From: a virus
IMG/VR virus record: IMGVR_UViG_3300017991_003853
Span: 1 to 28,850 of that record
Length of the DNA stretch: 28,850 nt
Reading direction: 5' to 3' (one strand)
Every line of letters begins with the position of its first letter. Positions within the stretch are counted from its first letter, which is position 1. The position numbers and the translations under genes are program-made. Shown one piece after another: positions 22,225 to 28,850 of the stretch. The notes beneath the pieces were generated by a model that saw only the letters and a list, made by a program, of their open reading frames with translations, was not told the origin of the DNA and did no database searches.

Positions 22225-24084
22225 ATGCCTATAGCAAAAATAACAATTAATGGAGCGACAAGCTCTTTCGCTGTCGTTCCAATCGGTTCTACGGTGAATT
22301 TGACGAACGATGGAGATGGAGCAGAGACTAGTTTTCTCTGGGCTGTTGCGACGGGAAGCCAACCTTCTGGTTCTTACGATGGATTCGATGACCCAACGTC
22401 AGAGACACCAACGTTTACTCCAAATAAAGAAGGTTCATATGCAGGGACGCTCATAGTCGATGCAGACCAGACTTTGACTGCGTCGTTTGTTGTGGCTGTA
22501 CGCCATATGAAGTCATGGTTGAGGTCACCAGCAGCAGGAGAGAAGACTGAAGAGAGCGGTAGCTATGGTTGGGCTCGTGCTTTGCAGGAGATACACGATA
22601 AGCTTGATGACGAAGTAGGAGATGGAGGGACGGTTGTAGGTTTGGCCAAGACTGCTCTGACGAGAGGAGAACTTGTGAGGCCGACGGGAAGCCTGTTCAT
22701 AAAGTCAGGTTCAGTTGGTGAAGAAAGAATATTAGAATTTGGTAGGGTATCTGGAGAGGCGACGGGAAGCTTTCAGAGCACGTTGTTTATGGTAGAGGGA
22801 GAAGTGGCAAGTGGCTCGAATTCCGACCCAATCAGTGGCAGTCTCTTTACTGCGCGTTACATGGGTATCTTTGGTCCATTGACGGGAACAGATCCAGCAA
22901 CTGGTGATGAGGTATTCGCAAGAGATGATGGCGTTATTTCGCTTGCACTTGGTAGCACCGATAGAAAATTAGGAAATGTAGTAAGCACCGATGGAAGCAC
23001 ATACTATATTCACTTTGATGGAACAGCAGACAGAAGACCAAGCGACGGTGCTGGCGTCGATTGGCGTGGAATTTTAGGAGTTGAGTGGCAGCAGGCAGGC
23101 GCTGCAGTGGAGACTACTGCTACGGCAAGCTTCACAGGCTCTGGCGGCATCGTTGTGAGCGTGAGTGAAGCGGGAGGAATAGCAACGATTGACATATCTG
23201 GTTCTGTCAGTGCTGCTGCGAGCGGCGGTGGTATCATTGGCGTAGAGTGGCAGGAGACGGGCTCACTTGAGGCGACAGCAGCGACTGCAAGCTTCACGGG
23301 TTCTGGTGGAATTTTAGTTAGTGTAAATGATGATGGCGGAGTAACGACGATAGCAATTTCTGGAACTGAAGGTTTGACGGGTCCTGCAGGTCCGACAGGT
23401 TCGAATGTCGTTGACGTTCATCTCGATGGAGTAGCGACAGTATTAACTGCATCTGTCATTGACTTTACGGGTTCTGGTGGAATTGTAGTAAGCGTGACTG
23501 ATGAGATGGACGGAACTGCGACTGTCGATGTCTCGGGAACAGTATCAGCTGGCACTGCAGGAGCATTGACGTATGTCGATACTATCACTGTGACAACGAC
23601 GACCGCATCTGTGTGGTTTGGAGATAGCGATGGTGGGGCGACGAATGGAACTGCTTTGGATGGAGACACAGATGGAATATATTTTATTACATTTAGAGCA
23701 TCACCGTCGAGTGAAGCAGACGGCACTCACTTACAATTTTCACCAAACGGCGTGACAGCGAACTTATTGTCTCAGAGAATTTCTCTTGGCAATACAACTG
23801 AAGATCACAATGATGGGTGGAAAATATCACGCTTCAACGCATCAACTGATTTTTCATTCGGCAACATAGAATTTGACCCAAGAAAATTGATAGCTGGTTT
23901 TACCGCGAACAGGTTTTATACTTCACGAAATATTTGGTTTAACGGAACAGATCCAATAGGACGTGCTTACAACGGCATATGGACAGACATGTCATCGAGC
24001 GTCTCAACAATAAAGTTTGATCTCGAAGATGGAAGTATCTTATCTGGCAGCGAGTTCATTCTATATAAGAGGAGCCTATCATAG
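22225..24084 (+). CDS. Tail fibre-like protein with repeats and a short collagen-like stretch
   Basis: A 619-residue Ser/Thr/Gly-rich protein. Residues 1-90 look like an Ig/PKD-type beta domain (GSTVNLTNDGDGAETSFLWAV). Residues about 285-440 hold three related repeats built on TASFTGSGGIxVSV with a GxATIxISG end, and a collagen-like GLTGPAGPTG (383-392) lies between repeats 2 and 3. The C-terminal 150 residues form a separate domain (SVWFGDSDGG, TSRNIWFNGTDPIG). These are typical of trimeric fibre shafts with a receptor-binding tip. The start ATG 22225 is one base after the previous stop, with AGGGG upstream. Confidence 0.72.
   Translation: MPIAKITINGATSSFAVVPIGSTVNLTNDGDGAETSFLWAVATGSQPSGSYDGFDDPTSETPTFTPNKEGSYAGTLIVDADQTLTASFVVAVRHMKSWLRSPAAGEKTEESGSYGWARALQEIHDKLDDEVGDGGTVVGLAKTALTRGELVRPTGSLFIKSGSVGEERILEFGRVSGEATGSFQSTLFMVEGEVASGSNSDPISGSLFTARYMGIFGPLTGTDPATGDEVFARDDGVISLALGSTDRKLGNVVSTDGSTYYIHFDGTADRRPSDGAGVDWRGILGVEWQQAGAAVETTATASFTGSGGIVVSVSEAGGIATIDISGSVSAAASGGGIIGVEWQETGSLEATAATASFTGSGGILVSVNDDGGVTTIAISGTEGLTGPAGPTGSNVVDVHLDGVATVLTASVIDFTGSGGIVVSVTDEMDGTATVDVSGTVSAGTAGALTYVDTITVTTTTASVWFGDSDGGATNGTALDGDTDGIYFITFRASPSSEADGTHLQFSPNGVTANLLSQRISLGNTTEDHNDGWKISRFNASTDFSFGNIEFDPRKLIAGFTANRFYTSRNIWFNGTDPIGRAYNGIWTDMSSSVSTIKFDLEDGSILSGSEFILYKRSLS
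23077..23541 (+). repeat. Three imperfect protein repeats in fibre gene
   Basis: Copies at about 23077-23205, 23239-23367 and 23407-23541. Each encodes a 40-45-residue unit with the core TGSGGIxVSV and a DxSG or AISG end. DNA of the copies has diverged, so the duplication is not recent. Copy 1 and 2 begin GVEWQ; copy 3 begins differently. Confidence 0.8.
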
Positions 24085-24092
24085 GATAGATG

Positions 24093-24377
24093 ATGTCTGT
24101 AGACGGTTTTGGTATAGGCGGTTTTGGGTTTGATGAGCCGTTCGGTAGCGTTGAGATGGCTCCATCTGCGTCATCATTGCCGCCGGGACCAGGACATGAA
24201 GTTGATAACATAGAACCTAGACCTGGCGGAAAAATAACTGGTAATGTATTTGTGATACAGATGTCATCTGATAAATCTAATGTGAGTGGTGTGATACAGA
24301 GAACGAAAGTCGGTGTTCCATCATCTGTAAAAGCAACTCCTAACACAGTGGTTCCGCCAGCTGACGAGCCGACGTAA
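24093..24377 (+). CDS. Gly/Pro-rich small virion protein (94 aa)
   Basis: ATG 24093 with AGGAT (24083-24087) upstream gives 94 residues; ATG 24090 is also possible. N-terminus is Gly/Phe-rich (VDGFGIGGFGFDEPFG), then Pro-rich (SSLPPGPGHEVDNIEPRPGG) and a mixed C-terminus. No secondary-structure-rich domain is evident. The EPRPG(G/A)(K/R)I segment recurs near the C-terminus of the following LamG gene. Probably a small structural or fibre-connector protein; function unknown. Confidence 0.6.
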   Translation: MSVDGFGIGGFGFDEPFGSVEMAPSASSLPPGPGHEVDNIEPRPGGKITGNVFVIQMSSDKSNVSGVIQRTKVGVPSSVKATPNTVVPPADEPT

Positions 24378-25322
24378 ATGTCTTTATACTCTCCATTTTT
24401 TGATGTAGATAACGATGAAGGGTCTGGCGTTAAAGACAGCGGAGGAACTCTCTTTCCATCGACGTCAGTCCTTTCTGGTCAGAGATTAAACGGTGAAAAT
24501 GACCATACTATTGAGTTTTGGATGAAACCTTCGACGCTCTCTGTTACAAATTCGCCGCAGGGCATAATAGAGAAAAGAAACTCGACTGGCGGAGGTCAAT
24601 CTCCATATTTTTATGCTTTGCTAGATGGTGGTGGCTTCCGCTCAGCTGTCAGAAGTTCGAACGCGAACTTGGGCGAGCAAAGACAGTGGAACCAGAGTGT
24701 AATAAATCTTATTGCGGGGCAATGGGATCATTGGGCATTTACGCTTGACATATCTGCTGCGTTTGAGAGCAAGTGGCATTTGTATAAAAATGGTGTAGAC
24801 TTGCTTACAGGTTCTAGTGCGGGACAAGCAGCAACCGTGAATAGTATTTACAGCAGCAATGGAGATTTCGTCTTGATGAGTCCAGAAGCTGGTGGAGATA
24901 CGGTGGGCGGTCAGTTGTTTGATGTTAGAATTTGGAATACACTGAGAACGCCTGCACAAATCAATGAGAACTATACAAAATTACTTGATGACCCAGCAGG
25001 AGAAGCAAATCTTGTTGGTAATTGGTATCGTGGCGTAGATGACGACCACACCGATGCTTCATCAGAGGGGAATAACCTTGCTACTTATGGCGGTGATGAT
25101 GAAGAGGGCATCGATATACTGTTTCTTCTCGATGACCCACTCTTACTGGGCAACGCAATGGAGGCAACATTTCCAGAACCGAGACCTGGCGCGAGAATAT
25201 TAGGGCAGGCAAACGTAAGCCAAGCGCATGTGGGAGCGATAAAGACGATAAGCGTAAGTCACTCTGGAGAGACGTTAGTGGTAACGAATAGGACAGGACT
25301 TATAAAGTATCCTCTGCCGTAG
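24378..25322 (+). CDS. LamG/concanavalin-like domain virion protein
   Basis: A 314-residue protein with a jellyroll of about 220 residues: DHTIEFWMKPSTLSVTNSPQ, GQWDHWAFTLD, WHLYKNGVDL and QLFDVRIWNTLRTPAQI are the usual LamG-like strands and closing motif. The last about 50 residues carry EPRPGARILGQANVSQAHVG, sharing the EPRPG core with the small protein upstream. It directly follows TAA in the same frame. Likely a fibre or appendage component that binds glycans. Related in domain type to the two LamG modules in the 1006-residue protein. Confidence 0.7.
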   Translation: MSLYSPFFDVDNDEGSGVKDSGGTLFPSTSVLSGQRLNGENDHTIEFWMKPSTLSVTNSPQGIIEKRNSTGGGQSPYFYALLDGGGFRSAVRSSNANLGEQRQWNQSVINLIAGQWDHWAFTLDISAAFESKWHLYKNGVDLLTGSSAGQAATVNSIYSSNGDFVLMSPEAGGDTVGGQLFDVRIWNTLRTPAQINENYTKLLDDPAGEANLVGNWYRGVDDDHTDASSEGNNLATYGGDDEEGIDILFLLDDPLLLGNAMEATFPEPRPGARILGQANVSQAHVGAIKTISVSHSGETLVVTNRTGLIKYPLP

Positions 25323-25334
25323 GGAGAACAAACA

Positions 25335-27488
25335 ATGTCAGCAGGGGACATCATACAACTTACGGGAAGCGTAAGCGAAAATGCGACGAACAAAGGCGGG
25401 ATTGTCAAACATCCGTATCAGGCGAATGACACGTTAATACACCCGTTGGACGAGAACATGGCAACAAACGACTATCTCAGAACCTCCAGCATCGATATCG
25501 AGAATGCATTGAACTTCAAGAACCTTGAGGAACGTGCTCGATACAACGATTGGCTGATCGGCAGGGGCCTGAGGTCTGAGTTGGGTCATGAGCAGAACTA
25601 CGCTGATGGAACTGCAATAGATAATGACCACTCTCGCCCGCCGAGCTGGACGCAGACTGACGCGAAGCTAAACCACGCGTTCGTGATATCTGCTCTTTCA
25701 TCGTCGGAGCACGAACTTTCACACTACAAAGCGTATAACAGCGGTTCACGAGCTATTGAAAGCACAGCTGTTTCTGCGACAGGCACGCTATATTACACGA
25801 AGAAGCCGAAGCAGTACTTCAAAGCCGTATACAAGATGTCAGGCTCAGATACAATGATGGCAGATGCAGATCATATGTCAGATACATTTGATACCAATCT
25901 GGGCCTGCAGTTCTCGGCATCATTTGGGAAAGTCGCGAAGTTTACGTTAAACGTTCCAGACAGGGGAAGAATAGCCGACATAAGAGTGTGGGTAGAGTTT
26001 ATGCACAACTCAGGAACTTATTCTTCGGGGGCGGACACTGAATGGACTGGCGATAGTTTTCCCGCTCCTCTTTCTTCGTTTGTCCTTGCCATGAGAAGCC
26101 CGGACCCGTCGTTGGGGGATTTTTTCTCGTTTCCAATTCTGAATGATTTTAGATTGAAGAATGCAGCAAGGGGTTTGTCTGAGTATGCTCCGACGAATTT
26201 TCAAGATGGTAATGAGACCGCGGAACAGCCAGCAATTTCTACGATATTCAGGCGGTCTTTTCTTCTTTGGGTAGGAAGGTCAGGCTCGACGGCTGCAGAA
26301 AAATTTGAGACGAACATGTCATCGTGGGGCAGGGACAGGCACATTAGAACTGTATTCCATGACGGTTCAACGCAACACAACCCATGTACCATCGATGCGT
26401 TCTACGCCGATGGTGCTCCCAGCAACGATTGGGCCACGGAGGGAGCCACGGGTGCACCAAATGCAGATACTGGCTTTGGTAATGATTATCCATGGACGAC
26501 TGACGTCGATGATTGGTATGTGAATGTAGAAGCAGATTTATCTGGAGCCGGCTCTCCTCCGGACGGATGGCTCACTGGCGGAGGAGGGGTGGCCGACGTC
26601 AATGAGTGGCCGACGACGGGAAGCAATTACGGACCAGCAGACATGATGCCGTATTATCCGATGCTGGATGCAATAGAGGAAGTTCAGGACACTATCGCAA
26701 TAAAAGAAGAGGCAAGACCACCGATACGAGGAAGGAGACCAGGGCTGCGAGGAACTCAGATGCAGGGTGACTGGGAGTTTTTGGTCGTGACGAGCCCGTA
26801 TAGCAAAGGAGGGATAGTCCTATACGACAGTTCGACAGTTTTGGCATTCTTCAGACAGATAAGACTTGAAATAACATATGAAGCAGATTCAACGTATTAC
26901 GGTGACCTAGCGACGAGAAGCAGAAGATATAAATTTAGCAGTCACGGATATTTCAAAAGTAGTGATTTGTTAGCAAGAAGAGTGTCTGGTTCATCTCCCC
27001 AGGCAGCCCTTGGCGTTGATTTTAATAATGATACGAGGATAAACGCTTCTGTGCTGAATAACTTGGGACTGGCGAACAATAAAGAGAACAAAGTATATTA
27101 CGTCCAGGAGCGACCACACGGCATGACTGCGGGAATAATTGAGGAGACAGGTTCAATAAATTCTGATTTTGCTGTCTTCACGAGAATAACAGGGTCTCTA
27201 GCGGATAGATTATCTGGTTCAGATCATGCTTCTACGAGATATGCGTTTTTAAATAATGAGTTCGGGACACCACTAATTCCGTTGTCATCGGGATCAGGTG
27301 AACCAGCTGAGCTTCAATTTTTCATAAAGAGTGACATCGAAGCAAATAAGAAGTTGATATCTGATATCTTTACACCGAGAGCGAACGTCGATCCGTCTCT
27401 CACTCTGAAAGCTCTTCTATCAAAGAAATCAGGAGTTACGCTCCTTTCCAAGGATATCGCTTTACAGAAGACCTCTGGGTCTGTCTAG
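25335..27488 (+). CDS. Large virion protein of unknown function (717 aa)
   Basis: ATG 25335 with AGGGAG upstream. 717 residues, soluble, no signal peptide. Residues about 205-265 (FTLNVPDRGRIADIRVWVEF and then SSFVLAMRSPDPS) weakly resemble the strand order of P-domain-like beta-sandwiches. The rest shows no family I recognise; the end is Ser/Lys-rich (LLSKKSGVTLLSKDIALQ). Location between a LamG protein and another structural-looking gene indicates a virion component, perhaps a fibre or appendage. It could equally be an enzyme acting on surface glycans; no catalytic motif is visible. Confidence 0.62.
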   Translation: MSAGDIIQLTGSVSENATNKGGIVKHPYQANDTLIHPLDENMATNDYLRTSSIDIENALNFKNLEERARYNDWLIGRGLRSELGHEQNYADGTAIDNDHSRPPSWTQTDAKLNHAFVISALSSSEHELSHYKAYNSGSRAIESTAVSATGTLYYTKKPKQYFKAVYKMSGSDTMMADADHMSDTFDTNLGLQFSASFGKVAKFTLNVPDRGRIADIRVWVEFMHNSGTYSSGADTEWTGDSFPAPLSSFVLAMRSPDPSLGDFFSFPILNDFRLKNAARGLSEYAPTNFQDGNETAEQPAISTIFRRSFLLWVGRSGSTAAEKFETNMSSWGRDRHIRTVFHDGSTQHNPCTIDAFYADGAPSNDWATEGATGAPNADTGFGNDYPWTTDVDDWYVNVEADLSGAGSPPDGWLTGGGGVADVNEWPTTGSNYGPADMMPYYPMLDAIEEVQDTIAIKEEARPPIRGRRPGLRGTQMQGDWEFLVVTSPYSKGGIVLYDSSTVLAFFRQIRLEITYEADSTYYGDLATRSRRYKFSSHGYFKSSDLLARRVSGSSPQAALGVDFNNDTRINASVLNNLGLANNKENKVYYVQERPHGMTAGIIEETGSINSDFAVFTRITGSLADRLSGSDHASTRYAFLNNEFGTPLIPLSSGSGEPAELQFFIKSDIEANKKLISDIFTPRANVDPSLTLKALLSKKSGVTLLSKDIALQKTSGSV

Positions 27489-27497
27489 TTATTTGAA

Positions 27498-28229
27498 ATG
27501 GCTGGTTTTCTAGATAATAAGACACGTGTGGTCGATATGGTGCTCACAGATTACGGTCGTGAGCTGTATTCACAGGGAAAGTTGAACCTTGAGTACTATG
27601 CTTTTTCAGACGATGAGGTGGATTACGACCCGCCGATGAGGCAAGACGATCAGTATTTCAGTGGTTCTATTTCTGCTACTGAGTTATCATCTTCAAAAGT
27701 GCAACAGATAGAAGCTACTCTCGTTAGGGAGGCGGTCACTGGACTTCCTGATGCGTCGAATTCGTCTGCAGATGATAAGACGAATATTCAAGACCTTCTT
27801 TTTACGATGCCACAAGGCCAGAAAATATTACCTGAGCTTGCTCAAATTCCTGAATTTTATACTGCTTCGATAGATACGAAACAACAGACAATACAGGATA
27901 AGAATGTTACATATGATCAATTTGGTAGAGTAGTAGAAAGTGTTGGACCGTTCATTAGGGGATATAGAAAGTTTGAAACATCTAGACTTATTATAGATTT
28001 AGATGTAAATGATTTCTTCGATAAGGGAACACGAGAAGGATATCTTGTGAGAGCGTATTCAAGTGGCAGCGGGCAAGGACTTACTGAGATTTCATCAAAG
28101 AGAGACCTCGCCAATGTATTATCTTATCGCGGAGACTTGCAGATGTATAGAGACGGTGAGATAGAAAAGAAAGTGTCTGCTGATGCTGGAGCAGCTGAGG
28201 CATCTAGTGATGCAGTGGAGAAGAAGTAA
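27498..28229 (+). CDS. Conserved-looking phage structural protein, unknown (243 aa)
   Basis: A 243-residue protein beginning GFLDNKTRVVDMVLTDYGRE, then LNLEYYAFSDDEVDYDPP. The opening (a T-x-G-R-E-x3-Q-G-x-L followed by Y/F-A-F-S-D-D) recalls a conserved start seen in structural proteins of large myoviruses, but I cannot name the family. The C-terminus is a charged Ala/Ser/Lys-rich tail (SADAGAAEASSDAVEKK), perhaps disordered. ATG 27498 follows a 9-bp gap with no strong ribosome binding site. Confidence 0.62.
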   Translation: MAGFLDNKTRVVDMVLTDYGRELYSQGKLNLEYYAFSDDEVDYDPPMRQDDQYFSGSISATELSSSKVQQIEATLVREAVTGLPDASNSSADDKTNIQDLLFTMPQGQKILPELAQIPEFYTASIDTKQQTIQDKNVTYDQFGRVVESVGPFIRGYRKFETSRLIIDLDVNDFFDKGTREGYLVRAYSSGSGQGLTEISSKRDLANVLSYRGDLQMYRDGEIEKKVSADAGAAEASSDAVEKK

Positions 28230-28850
28230 TTGACTTTTTCTAACAGCATAAAGAAGAGAGGACGTAGGGCTAGTTCAATAGAGAAGAGAAGAGTAGCTCC
28301 TTTTAGCAAAGGCGTGTCATCGAGAAAGTTCATAGGCAAGTCCAATGTCGATACTCCGACGACGCGAAGAAAATCAAGCTCAAACTCTGATTTCATTGTG
28401 AATTCAGCCAGCGGTGTAAAGGTGTTATCTAGCATCGTTGACGGAGCTGCTCAGAGTGCTAGACAGTCTCTGGAAGAGCTCGACATGCTCGTCAAACGTT
28501 CTGTTGAGAATGATGAGGGAGATGAGAGGAGGAGAGATAAGGGAACGCAATTCGTGAACTCAGATTTGAAATCACTACAGAAAGTGTTTTCAGATGGCAT
28601 CCTGAGTAAGATAAATTCGTCGGCTGAAGAGAACGTAGACATCAAGGAGATGATGAAGTCGTCAGCTAAGAGAGCAGTGGTAGGAAGCCTCGCTGGCGCT
28701 TCGATGAAAAAGAGAATTGGAACATCGTCGACGATAAACAGAGCGACGCCGGCGATAGATTATGCAAAATTGTGCATGGGCAATAGAGGTTCACTTGATA
28801 AATTTTCTGTGAAATTAGTATTCACTGTCGACGCTAATGTTCTTAATGAA
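28230..28850 (+). CDS. Ser/Lys/Arg-rich virion-region protein, 3' partial
   Basis: The frame from TTG 28230 is open to the right edge (207 codons, no stop). GGAG at 28217-28220 is 9 nt upstream, supporting TTG directly after the previous TAA. The N-terminus is very basic and Ser-rich (NSIKKRGRRASSIEKRRVAP), followed by helices (LEELDMLVKRSVENDEGDE) and, near the edge, a beta-rich segment (SLDKFSVKLVFTVDANVL). A basic N-terminus could bind nucleic acid or act as an unstructured assembly tail. No family recognised; the protein is incomplete. Confidence 0.66.
   Translation, partial: MTFSNSIKKRGRRASSIEKRRVAPFSKGVSSRKFIGKSNVDTPTTRRKSSSNSDFIVNSASGVKVLSSIVDGAAQSARQSLEELDMLVKRSVENDEGDERRRDKGTQFVNSDLKSLQKVFSDGILSKINSSAEENVDIKEMMKSSAKRAVVGSLAGASMKKRIGTSSTINRATPAIDYAKLCMGNRGSLDKFSVKLVFTVDANVLNE

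Noticed and set aside
21462-22226. 254-residue open frame on the minus strand
   Set aside because: It lies wholly within the 1006-residue tail gene, has no recognisable motif, and no gene elsewhere in the window uses the minus strand; it is a shadow frame.
1-28850. tRNA genes, CRISPR arrays, insertion sequences or integrase
   Set aside because: No cloverleaf, no regularly spaced direct repeats, and no transposase or integrase motifs were found by reading both strands; a tRNA scan was not run.

Overview
The window looks like part of the genome of a tailed bacteriophage with a contractile tail (myovirus-like), probably uncultured. Every supported gene is on the + strand and genes are packed with overlaps or gaps of a few bases. 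The right two thirds encode baseplate, tail and fibre proteins (a gp25/GPW-type wedge protein, a gp6/baseplate-J-like wedge protein, spike and LamG-domain proteins). No capsid, terminase, polymerase or tRNA gene is visible. The host is inferred to be Gram-negative because several genes resemble ADP-heptose and LPS-type sugar genes; this is inference.

Region 1 (1-11269) is a sugar and glycan operon: a GT9-type glycosyltransferase (cut by the window edge), class II aldolase, RpiB-type isomerase, a 32-residue zinc-knuckle micro-ORF, a PfkB/HldE-type kinase, FSA/TalC-type transaldolase, cupin isomerase-like protein, CgeB-like glycosyltransferase, a methyltransferase with an inserted zinc ribbon, an SDR nucleotide-sugar dehydratase/epimerase, a 97-residue unknown, a GT4-type glycosyltransferase, a short UDP-glucose dehydrogenase-like enzyme, a PD-(D/E)XK homing-endonuclease-like gene, an EcbF-type HAD phosphatase, an HldE C-terminal-type nucleotidyltransferase and a second PfkB/HldE-type kinase. 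Nearly all of these overlap, so they are probably translated as one coupled polycistron. The plausible output is a modified heptose or pentose-derived nucleotide sugar and its transfer to a glycan. The target (host surface, virion protein or DNA) cannot be read from the sequence.

Region 2 (11239-13757) is a junction: an M15-type peptidoglycan peptidase overlaps the last sugar gene, followed by a near-consensus sigma-70 promoter (TTTACA, 17 bp, TATAAT), a 56-residue ORF with a strong ribosome binding site, an FmdB-like zinc ribbon protein, a single-span membrane protein, a sigma-like factor resembling T4 gp55, and a small acidic protein. The layout suggests a host-type promoter driving the phage's own late sigma factor just ahead of the tail genes.

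Region 3 (13757-28850) is the baseplate, tail and fibre module: an OB-fold spike-base protein, a spike beta-helix protein separated from it by one in-frame amber codon, an unknown structural protein, gp25, gp6, a DNRLRE-like protein, a 45-residue ORF, a 1006-residue tail-protein-I-like protein carrying two LamG-like domains, a repeat-bearing fibre protein, a Gly/Pro-rich small protein, another LamG protein, a 717-residue orphan, a conserved-looking 243-residue protein and a Ser/Lys/Arg-rich protein running off the right edge.

The most striking non-gene signal is a perfect 18-bp inverted repeat with a 5-nt loop inside the OB-fold gene (14026-14066). The strongest candidate for a new system is the phage-borne heptose-like sugar pathway with two kinases.
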